Shown here: one piece after another, positions 1 through 9,317 of the stretch
How the letters are laid out: each line of letters opens with the position of its first letter
Position numbering within the stretch: the first letter of the stretch is position 1
Source of the DNA: Chara braunii
Lineage: Eukaryota > Streptophyta > Charophyceae > Charales > Characeae
Length of the DNA: 33,604 nucleotides
NCBI GenBank assembly: GCA_003427395.1
Contig: BFEA01001091.1
Span: forward strand, 74,787-108,390
Reading direction: 5' to 3'
Translations under genes and position numbers: made by a program
Notes under the pieces: generated by a model
Database searches by the model: none
The model's input: only the letters and a program-made list of their open reading frames with translations
Told to the model about the DNA's origin: nothing

Positions 1-89
<89 letters not shown>

Positions 90-216
90 ACACACACACA
101 CACACGAGTGTAGTAGTATATATTTTAATTTTGTAGCAGAAGATTCATTCGATTTTCGACATTCTATCGATGGAAGTAGCGTGAGGCCAGCCCTATCGAT
201 GGAACACTCTTTCTTT

Positions 217-293
<77 letters not shown>

Positions 294-308
294 GCACACA
301 CACACACA

Positions 309-356
<48 letters not shown>

Positions 357-360
357 CTCG
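1..360. repeat. CA and CT microsatellites at the left end of copy A
   Basis: A CA dinucleotide tract fills about 7-105, a CT tract about 220-292 and a second CA tract about 293-352, with roughly 110 bases of ordinary sequence between the first and second. That spacer holds two copies of CTATCGATGGAA about 30 bases apart. The second CA tract marks the start of the 9 kb repeat unit, because copy B also starts at a CA tract (9237-9306). The bases before 220 have no counterpart next to copy B and may be flanking DNA. Confidence 0.95.
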
Positions 361-3300
361 CGCACGCACACATGTAGGGACGTACGGTACATACGTGCAA
401 GTTGGGGCCTTGTGCATTCCACACCCCTCCCTTGCCATTTTGGTGACTTTCCCTTTCTCCCATTTTCAGGTTTTCGTTTTGGCCTACCCTGCCGGCCACT
501 GACCCGCAAGTGGGTACCGGATGTCCGCCAAAAGAATTGGCCCATGATCCCCGTTGTCCAGCCAAAGGGTCCTGATAACCCACGAATTAACCCGCTATCT
601 GTCGCATGAGCCCCTAGTACCGCGCCTCTGTACCTTGTATCTAAAGAAGTGGCGCCCACCGCCTACGATGGGACCTCCGGATATCTCGCCGGGGTCCAGG
701 ATTACTTAAACCACACGGGCAACCAGTCAACTCCTCTCACTCTAAGCCGCGTTTGCTGCTAGGGCCTTTGGGGGACGAGCGTTGTTCCACTGAATAGCGC
801 ACGCCTTTCCTTGGGGCTCTGGTGGTACACGCCTTGGGCATGCCATTGTTCGAGATTGCCGACACGTATCTGCTTCTTGCGCGATGCGCGTTTGGCTTCT
901 CTCTTGGCGCTATGCATACGTGATCGGCATTTGCCTTTGTTGCCCGCCGGTTTCCGCCTCTCCCCCCCTTTGCGCCGGGCGACGCTATCGCGTGCTGGAT
1001 GTGGGAGGGGCATGCTGCCAATGCTTGCTGTTACCATCTGGAAGGCCGAACTTTCGCATGGATGACTGTTGAGCAATCACCACCGCTGAGATTAGTGCAT
1101 GCTGCCAGCACCCACCGCTGCCTTCTTGCAAGTATCCTCGCTGCATTGCCGTTTTTGTGTGTCGATTCCTTCCGTGGCTACGTTTTGGAGTGGTCGCGTA
1201 CCTGCGGGTATCGGCGGGTGTTGAAGTGTTTGGCGAGTCGGCACCGCTGCGAGGATATGGCCGCCATCACGGTAACCATTTACTCTCCCTAATTGTACCC
1301 ACCACCCACCTCCAACCCCCCACCATCGCGTCGTGAAGTCTAGCCCCGTTTGCTAGTATGGGTGGAGATTTCATGCCTTGTTTACCTTGTTGTATCAATG
1401 GTTTTCTCTCCCCCTCCCCTATTCGTTCGTACTCTTCGTCTTCATGGAATATGGGCTTGACCCAACATTGTTCCTGTCCCTTTCGATGCGTCATGGGAGT
1501 TGTTTAAGTTCTCTGAAGATCCGGTATTTGTGGAGACCGGTGAAAAGTACTTCAGAACGAGTTCCACTACCTTCTTGCCAGACGCCGACATTCGACGAAC
1601 CGCCTGATCAAATTGGGACCTTCCTCCTTCCCTTCCTCCCTGTTCCTCCATTCACCTTTTTATGTCCATTGTCTGCCTCCCCATGTGTATGATTTAACCA
1701 CCTACTTGTTCCGATCTCCGGTTTGTGTATATATATTTTGCCTGTACCTTTGTTTCTGTCTGTTTTGATGTAGGAGCTGCTTGCGTCCTCACCGACACTA
1801 CAGCAGTGTGGACAGTGACCTTCTGCGGATGGATGATCTGAGTCATGGAGCTTCTTGCGATCGCCCATTTGCTTGCATCCTTTTGCGTCATATGCTTGGC
1901 CTATTTTGCGTTTTTGGCCTTCTTGGACACTCAGACGAGGATCTTCTACTCATCATTTCGCGACAACTGTTTTGTTCCAGCTACCCCTAAGTGGTGTAGG
2001 GTGTAGGACACTGACGATTAGTCTCGGCAGGCGTGATACCTTTTAGCGAACAACCTCGACTTACTTGTTTGCTGCAATGGATGTCCGCGGTAGAATCTTG
2101 GTCCTCCTCGCATATGCTGTTTCGATATCCTGCCCCCTCCTCCTTTCCTTCTCTCTCTTATTCTGGGGTAGTGTTCTCTGGGTATCAGTGGATTTCTCGA
2201 AGATACATCAGTTGCATCCTGCTACTTGCCCTTCATATCATATGACGCCCTCCTTCGTTGTCCTCTTTATAGTACCTCTCTTTGTTGCCCTTAGCCTTTG
2301 TGCAGTCACCACGCCGGGTTTGGGACTTGCGCTCACCTTTTTTGCGAACCCCCCACCTTTACGAGGCAGGGCGGTTGGTTTTGTATATGCATGGCCTGAT
2401 TATCTACAAATTAGTGGTGTTATCCATTGTGGTTTGATGATGGATGGGCAATTGTGAGTGCATCGTTCCACTTATCCGGGCGCTTACAAATCAGATATAT
2501 GGATGTGGTTGCAGCGAAGGAGAAATTGTTGTGGTGAATCTAGGGGTTGTGCTTCGACTGATCCGGGTTTGGTTTTTGAGCCGCACCGTCGGTCTCCTTG
2601 ATACCTGCGTCGTCTGGATCTGCATTGTTGACTGATTGGCTCGCTTGGCGACCTGATGGGGCATCAGGATTGTAATGCCTAATTGAATCCTTGCGTTGAT
2701 GATTTGGTCTGCATTGTGAGGTTCCCTTGCCATCTGCTTCGGAACCGGATCTCTTCTGAAGGCGTGACGCTCCTTGCCGGTTTTTTCGGCGTCTGAAGTA
2801 CTAGTTGCCTGGAGGTGCGGTGTGCAAAAACTTGTAGTTGTGACCGACTGTAACTTTGTATGGCGTTTCTGCTTCCCGCCCGGTGTGCGTGTGTCCTTTT
2901 GGCGAAATTTGTTGTTACCTCCCTTCGTAATAGCGCACAGTTCCCTCGAGACCCTACGGGATGCGGATCGGTGTCTATGATTCTCTGTTCTTAACTCAAG
3001 GGTCTTCGCTTAATGAAATAATTCTCAGACTGAGCATTCCGCTTGAGTATTTTTTTCGACGTCGGTGACCTGCTGTGGATAATGATGTCGGTCGGAATGG
3101 TTTCAACGTGGTTAGGTGGTGCTTAGGGTTCTGAAGCGTCACCTTCAGGCGTGGTGATCGGACAGCTCGGAGGAGCTTGGTAACTTTAGGAGTTCTCTGT
3201 TTGTCAGTTCCGCATGAAGCTTTGATTGCTGGTGATTGTTGATTTCGTTTTTGACGAGGATTCTGCATTACTCGTGACAGTGGTTTATTTTTGAGTGGGA

Positions 3301-4828
3301 TTACATAACTATGATTTTTTCCTCCTAGTACCCCATTTACGTTAATCTGGATAGTTGATCCTGCTGCTGGTGTAGGTGGCGTGCTGAGCCTCACTGGGAA
3401 GCTGTGTGTCGAATGAGTGTGTGTGTGAGGGGTAGTACAAATGCTTACACGAACCGTTGTGTACTGATGACCAGCAAGGCTCCCGTTTAGGGATTTTTCA
3501 TGGGTAGTCCTCTATCGGGATTGTTGCTCTCTTGGCTACTCATTCGGGCCCTGGGCAGTAAATGGTATGCTGAGTCTTGCATGTTTTTCTCTATATATGA
3601 GTATTGTTCATCAGTTCATCCGGAGCCTTCTGCGGTTTTGGAATAGGTGCTGTCTCTTATACACATCTAGATGTGTATAAGAGACAGAAACTGAACTAGC
3701 GATGTTGCTTTGTTACGGTAAGGTTGGTTCAGGCCCCGCTTATGATGCTTGTTAGAGACGAGGTCTACTTTGGAATACTAGGGGTTCCACTGTGCCGGCA
3801 GATGAGTCACATGGCCTCATTGGAAGGTTACTGCATGTATGCCGAGTGGGGTCCTCATTGCTATTCATGGTACCTCACTTAGCGTCCCTCCTTATAACGA
3901 AACGTAGTATGTACTAGCTCGTGATTGAAGGCAGGCAAACCACACTGTGTGTGGTCGTACGTACCTTGGCTTATAGGAGTAAGAACCAATTTGTTCGAAT
4001 TTTTGCCCGAGCTTTTTTGAGGTTGTGGGCATGGTGCCCATGGTGGTTGTTTCGAGATAGGTCACTAGCATGGGTATATGACGGTGCGACCCGTGGCTGC
4101 AGTGCTTTCGTGTGTTGTACTACCTTTTGGTCGTCATCTTTGACTTGTGAAATTTTATGTCCCGAATTTACTTGCTACCATTGTTTCAGGCCACATGTTC
4201 GATTTGGTGTCCATGTGCAATTGGATCTTGTTGAGCTATCATAAATACCAACCGTTGGAATCCCTTAATTGATTTCATGGTCATGATGTCTTATGCTATC
4301 CCATTTTTGTTGTGCTTGATGGTACCCGTAGCAAGGATGGCATGCTGAGCCTCACATGGGTGTTATGTTTAGAGATTCGTTATGTACACTTGTTCTTATG
4401 TGGAATGCATAAACCTAGGCAAAGTCGTGCGTGATGATTCACAGAACACCTCCTTGCTTTTTTCTAAATAGCCCTGTTGACAGTTGAGTAATCCTTTCCG
4501 GAATTGTGGGCAGGTGCTGTCTCCATAGGACTGGTTGCAATGCATGTTGGGAGTTTATCTCCCTCTGGAATCATAGCCATCATACGTTGAAGGCAAGATT
4601 GTGTGCCTCCTTCGTATGCAATTGAACATGGAGATTATTGGGTTACATGATGGAAATGACCATGACCTGTCTATCGTAGCTTACCCGCGTGTTTGTTTAC
4701 GCAACGTGTCGTGATCGCGTTCGCGACAGTATTGTACCGTGATAAGACACACACAAAGGGGTCCCCCCTTTTTTTTGTTGTAGACGGGGTCTGACTCCCT
4801 GTCTTCATGTTGCGTCCTACTACATGCT
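361..4828 (+). other. Long 5' region of copy A without convincing genes
   Basis: About 4.5 kb precede the first plausible ORF. The sequence is T-rich on the plus strand and contains many short ORFs on both strands, but none holds up when compared with copy B: frames break, or the differences are mostly amino-acid changing. It matches copy B from about 9320 to 13034 and then from 32247 onward. One clear artefact lies inside it (3650-3687). The region may be a long untranslated leader with introns; I cannot place splice sites with confidence. Confidence 0.6.
3650..3687. other. Nextera mate-pair junction adapter (assembly artefact)
   Basis: Positions 3650-3668 read CTGTCTCTTATACACATCT and 3669-3687 read AGATGTGTATAAGAGACAG. 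These are the reverse complement and the forward form of the Tn5 mosaic end used in Illumina Nextera kits, and joined they form the mate-pair circularisation junction. Copy B has about 147 bp at the equivalent place (about 12653-12799), mostly a CT/C-rich tract. The adapter therefore replaces a low-complexity stretch that was probably difficult to assemble. It is not biological sequence, and the true bases of copy A are missing here. Confidence 0.98.
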
Positions 4829-4840
4829 TTGCATCGACCG

Positions 4841-5092
4841 ATGGTCACCAACACCTTCGTCATAACCCCTGAATTTTTGTTGTCTGCATATGGTGGTTCC
4901 AATATGATTGCTGACCCTTTGTTGCACATGGATGGATTGCCTCGTGGAACTCTTGTGCTAACATGGACTGTGTTCTTCACTTGTGACAGATACCTTCGTT
5001 CTCTTACAACGGATGGTACACAGACCTGCTGTCTGATGGTTTGGAATGGCTTGGTGCTTTCCCCTCCCCGTCGCGCCCTACTCAGGCTCTAA
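4841..5092 (+). CDS. Small ORF of unknown function, 5' of ORF1 (copy A)
   Basis: This 83-residue ORF starts at an ATG in a reasonable context (ACCGATGG) and ends in TAA. It is not a family I recognise, and no signal peptide or metal-binding motif is evident. The same ORF is open in copy B (33159-33410). Between 4990 and 5040 the three differences between copies are silent in this frame but change amino acids in the overlapping ORF1 frame. Elsewhere the differences include replacements (S/P, W/R, P/L, R/C), so selection is weak or absent. It could be a short upstream protein, or the original N-terminus of ORF1 if the frames are joined by splicing or a lost base. Confidence 0.35.
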   Translation: MVTNTFVITPEFLLSAYGGSNMIADPLLHMDGLPRGTLVLTWTVFFTCDRYLRSLTTDGTQTCCLMVWNGLVLSPPRRALLRL

Positions 5093-6474
5093 TTTCGCTC
5101 GCCCCAAAAAAAATCCTGGAATTTGTGAAAGTCCACTCGGTAGGCACCCCCCCGTCTGTTCCCCTGCTCATCAATGTCTTATCATTTGACCATTGGGCTA
5201 GCCTACTGTCCAACGACAAAACTGCATTTCTTGAGCTTACCGAAGTTCTGGTCACATAGACGTGTAGTATAGCAAGTGAGGATGAGTTGGTTGAGCTGAG
5301 TATCCATGATGAGATTGCTATGAAGGAGAAAGTATTTGTTGACTTGTGGAATGCGGAGTCCAATTTTCACTCGGGGCTCATCCAAAAGGACGCTTCGGTT
5401 CTTGCGGATGTGACGGATTCAGAGAGTCAGGACAGTATTGACCTTAAATCGCTCACTGAAGCTGAGAAGGAGTTCCATACGAACCTCCTTGCGGAGAATA
5501 GGAGGGAGAAGGTCAAGGTTATTGCTAGCAACCACAAAGCGCAGGTCAACAAGTTCACGCGGAATGCCTTCCTACCCATTGCTCCCTCTAGGTGGATTGA
5601 GATGCAATCTCGGGAAGTTAATGACAAGTTGTGGGATCTGCTCACCTTTAATTACCTCGCGCCGATTCAGGCTGATTTCTACTGTTTTTTAACCTCCTTA
5701 TCCGAGGACGAGATGAAGAAGTGTAGCGAGAAAACTCTCATGGAGAACACTGAGCTTATCAGAGGTGATCACGCACTTACACCCGACAATATAAAACTAC
5801 CGATTTTGGGAGAGTTTGATCCCACCAAGTGCTTAGTCTCTCCCTGTATGCTTGCTGCCCGTGGCTTTATGGGCCCCAGGGTCCAGTCTACAATCGCTGA
5901 GCTCAAGCGTATTTGGAACGTGGGCCGCCCGTTTCTTAAGTGTCAGTGTATTGTCTCAGGAAAAGGGGACTGTGGCAAGAACATCACTTGGTTCGACCAT
6001 GCGTTCTGGTACCTCCTATCTGATTTGCAATATCTCTTTCCGAATGCCCCCACCCTCAGGTCCCGCGCTAGAGCCTTCAGAACATTGGTTAAAACGGCGT
6101 GGCGTGCCCCGGTGCTTGCCTCTGTCGTGTTCACTCACATGAGGGACATCATGGTCTCCATGGCATACAGTGTTGTTGCTGACCCATCCAGGACCCCTCA
6201 GAACATTCTGAGTGATCCGGCCGTAATGGTGCACAAGTTCCCGAGGACCATGGCCAAATGGATCCTCCCTTCTCGTTACGTCCAGGTGGCTTGCAAGAAG
6301 AGGAAAGAAGCAGAGGAGGTGTCCTCTTCGTCAAAGAAGGCAAGGAGGTCGCAGCAGACGACCCTGGAGTTCTACGTGGCAAAACCTGTTCAGCAGCAGC
6401 TGTTTCCACCAGGGCACACACAGGCAGCTGATAAGGAGGGGACCTCTCCGCTTGGTTCCACTGTTACTACGTAG
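4987..6474 (+). pseudogene. ORF1 of the Penelope-like element, unknown function
   Basis: A single frame runs for about 496 codons from a CAG that ends a splice-acceptor-like stretch (4970-4989) to the TAG at 6472-6474. It is interrupted by TAG at 5257-5259. Copy B reads CAG there, so the stop is a recent C-to-T change. The longest uninterrupted part starts after that stop; its first in-frame ATG is at 5320. The product resembles nothing I know. It contains a CQC pair followed by a further Cys (5941-5975), a Trp-rich middle and a basic C-terminus with a bipartite nuclear-localisation pattern (KKRK...KKARR, about 6295-6352) followed by QTTLEFYV, which is close to but not a standard PCNA-binding box. 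It could be a nucleic-acid-binding ORF1 protein. No GIY-YIG endonuclease motifs are visible. Confidence 0.55.
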
Positions 6475-7188
6475 ACTGATGGGGGTTGCTCCGTGTCGAG
6501 TAAAGTCAAAGTAATGAACGGCCTCAGCATGACGAGTTCCAAAGCTGCACTTTTTATCGGGTAGCGGGGGTGTCGCTTGTATGCCCCTGTCCATGGCTGC
6601 CCCCCTTCTCTAGCATCCGGCTGGATGAGAGAGTTCCATGAGCATTGACCAATATCGATTTATTTGGCATTGTGTAGACTTCGGGTTAGCGGTGGTGTGC
6701 TTGTTCATATTTTTGTTTTTGGATACTGCACTGGGTTGGATCATGGTGTGCACTTATACTAGAGGTGCTCTCCGCTGAATTCTTTGTACTGACGTGACGA
6801 GTATTACAATGGACCCCCGGATTCATGACTCGCGGGGGAGGTGCCATGTGCTACGAGCAATCTCATCTTTGTCGTTTGCTGGCCACTTGCTGTGCTGTGT
6901 CCAGGAGGCGGGGGGCAGAATGATTCGTGACTCGACTGAAAGAAATAAGTGGCTGAAAGATGAGTCGAAGGACAGAAAGAGTTTTTTGTACATATTGCTT
7001 ATACCAGCCGCATCATGGAGACTGTGCGGTTCGGATTTATCCTTGAAGAGGCAATCGATCTATTTTTTTCTTCGGCTGCTTCGGAACTTTTGACAAAAAT
7101 TGTCGTTGGATGGACGTATTTGAGCTTTATGGAGTCCGTCTTGTACAAACCGCTTCGTGTTTTTGACTGTTTTGACTTGGATGAATGA
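6475..7188 (+). other. Spacer between ORF1 and the RT ORF
   Basis: About 0.7 kb lies between the end of ORF1 and the start of the RT frame. I looked here for the GIY-YIG endonuclease expected upstream of the CxC linker and did not find one. A 57-codon ATG ORF (7016-7189) ends in TGAATG just at the start of the RT frame. It has no recognisable motif. Copy B cannot help, because this part lies beyond the window end. Confidence 0.5.
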
Positions 7189-9050
7189 ATGCTGTCGTGC
7201 TCTAGTCGGGAGTCTTGTTTTTGCATGACTAAACGCTTTCTCCCTTTCCATCATCCTTGTACTAGGGAGATGGCTCAACCCTTTTCGTCCCCATCCTCTC
7301 ATGTGCTTACCCTTGATCCTGATATTGCTTCCCTCCCCAAACTTTCCAACCTGTTGCGCAAAGGTCTGAACCATATCCCGCTTTGACCAAGGAATCCGGG
7401 TGAGGCCTTCCACGAGTTTATAAGAGCATGGCAGGTCGTGTCTGATTTCCTTTTCAGTAGGATGTATATCACCAGGGGCATGAGGTCCAGAGCCCATGCT
7501 TTCCTTTCCGACAAACTGAAGGCACTCTTAGGATTTTCGAAATTAAGGATGTACAAGGAGCCCCCGTGTGAACTAGAGCTGCATGAGGTAAAGGCCGAAA
7601 TTGAATTCTTGTCCAAACGGCTGTTTATTGCCGGAACGGACAAATCGGCCAACGCCATTTCGTATGTGTGTATTCACCTTCTAAGGAAGCTTGCACTGGA
7701 GCGTCTTTGCAATGCTGACTTTGAACCTGTTGATCTTCCCCCTGAGGAGATCCTTGGTGAAGCTTCACAGTCCTTGTCTAATTTTCTCCCTTGGCTCTCC
7801 ATTGGGGAGGGCAGGATCCCGTACCTAATGGTGCTTTACAAGCACCACAAGTTGGCATTTAGGTGGTTGACGAATGCTTCTTTCTCCTTTCTCACCCCAA
7901 TTGCATGTCTTTGTGACGCCCTGCTCAAATGCATGATGCCCCAGGTAATATCTCATTGTAAGGAAATTGCAGACAGTCTCCGACGTTTCCATGGTGTGGA
8001 TACCACCTTATGGTGGGCCGTTGACTTGGTGCAGGATTACTGTTACAATTTGCCGGAGAAAGTCTTTTCCGTATTCTCCACGGATATCACCCGATGTTTC
8101 GAAACCATTCTCATTGACGACTCCGAGAACAGTTTGGTCGCTTCCATGACCTTTTTAACCAAAACTGCTTTCAGGTTTGCTGTTGGGAAGCAGCTAGGTT
8201 GTGTGATCAAATGCAAGCGCATCAAAGATGATCAATTCAAGTGTTCCTCGGATCATTCACCAAAACAGGAACCCACTACGAATCGCTTTTGGGTTGACTA
8301 CAGAATGATCATTGCCATCTCGCGATGGTTGTCTGACCACTGCTTCACTTCTTTAGGCAGGAAAATCTGGAGGCAGATCCTTGGCATTCCTATGAGACTG
8401 CCTTGCTCCCTTTCCTGGTGCACTGTGTACTTTTTTAAGTACGAATACAACCTCATCATGAGGCTGGTTGATCGCAGGGCTTTCCACTACCTCCCGCTTT
8501 TTAAGCACTGCTTTAGATACATTGATGATTTGCATGTCCCTAACAACCCATCGATCCTGAGGTTTCTGCAAACGCCGGCACACCGGGATGATGATGGGTT
8601 GTTCCAGCTGTACCCATAGCATCTGATTGATATCGAGAATCAAACGAAGATTTTTACCACCTCCGCGACATGGGAGGTCTATGGTATCAAGTCTCAGTTT
8701 CTCAATGTTGAGATACTTGTAACCTCTGAAACTGAGGACAGTTTTGTTACCACAAAATTCGATAAGAGGTGTGCGCTCGATTTTCATGTGGTCAGGTATG
8801 TTAAATTCGCTTCAAATAGGCCAACAGTCATTGGATATCATTTTGTCCGAGGTGGCAATAATCCTCGTCATCTGCTCTGATCCACAGTTGGCGGCCCAGG
8901 AGATTCTGAGTGTTGTAACGTATATGATTGACAATGGTTTCAAACCTGCTATAGGTGTACTGCTAGTGTGAATAGGGTACTTAACCATCCTCAGGGTTTT
9001 ATGGCACCCAAGGTTTCTTGCGAGGACACGAAGAGAGCATTCCATGTAAG
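7189..9050 (+). pseudogene. Penelope-like reverse transcriptase, inactivated
   Basis: The frame starts near 7189 and encodes a CFC pair (CxC motif, 7216-7224), then a block ending LLRKGLNHIP that resembles the conserved start of Naiad-type RTs. After a TGA (7384-7386) come a KHHK-FRWLTNAS block (motifs 1-2), FSTDITRCFETI (motif A, Asp at 8083-8085), GIPMRLPCS (motif B, 8383-8409) and FRYIDD (motif C, 8515-8529). About 100 residues separate motif A from motif B, long enough for an insertion-in-fingers domain as in telomerase. TAG at 8617-8619 interrupts the thumb. The frame continues to TGA at 8878-8880 and then shifts by one base to keep homology until about 8960. Motif B has Arg (8395-8397) where Gly is expected. 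The catalytic Asp residues remain. It would copy element RNA by target-primed reverse transcription if intact. Confidence 0.8.
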
Positions 9051-9236
9051 TTTGGCGAAACTTGTTCCTCTTCTTCTCCCCACACTTGCCCTAAGTGCGT
9101 GTGTATATATGTGTGTGTGTGCCATAACATGCCCCCAATGCTGGGTGCTGCTATGGTGGCTAGCGGGTACCCTGCCTGAGACATTACATGTTACCTGCCT
9201 TAGCGGGACTACCTCCTAGCAGGAATGGGGTGGGGC
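9051..9236 (+). other. 3' end of copy A up to the tandem junction
   Basis: The end of the RT homology is followed by about 190 bases with no coding signal, a short GT-rich stretch at 9098-9121, and a run into the CA microsatellite. No poly(A) tail is present, which fits Penelope-like elements better than LINEs. The next base block is the 5' end of copy B, so this is the head-to-tail junction. Confidence 0.6.
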
Positions 9237-9257
9237 ACACACACACACACACACAGA

Positions 9258-9308
<51 letters not shown>

Positions 9309-9317
9309 GCGCGCGCG
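9237..9317. repeat. CA/GC microsatellite at the copy A / copy B junction
   Basis: A CA tract (about 9237-9306, with one GAGA interruption) leads into a short GC alternation (9307-9317). It separates the 3' end of copy A from the 5' end of copy B and corresponds to the CA tract at 293-352. Confidence 0.95.

Larger units (their letters stand above)
293..9236 (+). mobile_element. Penelope-like retroelement, copy A (decayed)
   Basis: This unit of about 8.9 kb starts in a CA microsatellite and ends where another CA microsatellite begins, immediately followed by copy B in the same orientation. The order is a long 5' region, a small ORF, ORF1 and a reverse transcriptase. Head-to-tail tandem copies (pseudo-LTRs) and a bias for microsatellite targets are known traits of Penelope-like elements, including the N-terminal-endonuclease Naiad and Chlamys clades; Chlamys occurs in green algae. 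The CxC motif before the RT fits that clade. No GIY-YIG endonuclease was recognised, so the placement is an inference. Hand comparison with copy B gives about 3-5% substitutions. Both ORFs carry nonsense changes, so the copy is inactive. Confidence 0.7.

Noticed and set aside
6-659. Long ORFs on both strands with runs of Arg-Glu, Val-Cys, Ser-Leu or His-Thr
   Set aside because: They are translations of the CA and CT microsatellites. The non-repeat ends also read open in copy B, but only because the copies are nearly identical.
650-665. TGGCGCCCACCG as a retrotransposon primer-binding site (also near 9609)
   Set aside because: The first bases resemble such sites, but no LTR ends or paired repeats lie next to it, and it falls inside the Penelope-like unit.
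2065-2457. Hydrophobic ORF with two possible membrane segments (copy B 11023-11361)
   Set aside because: Most differences between copies change amino acids, and T-rich sequence gives hydrophobic frames by chance. No start context or family supports it.
2996-3394. Minus-strand 132-residue ORF
   Set aside because: It is broken by a frameshift in copy B and has no recognisable domain.
3650-3687. Perfect inverted repeat as a transposon end or regulatory hairpin
   Set aside because: It is the library adapter.
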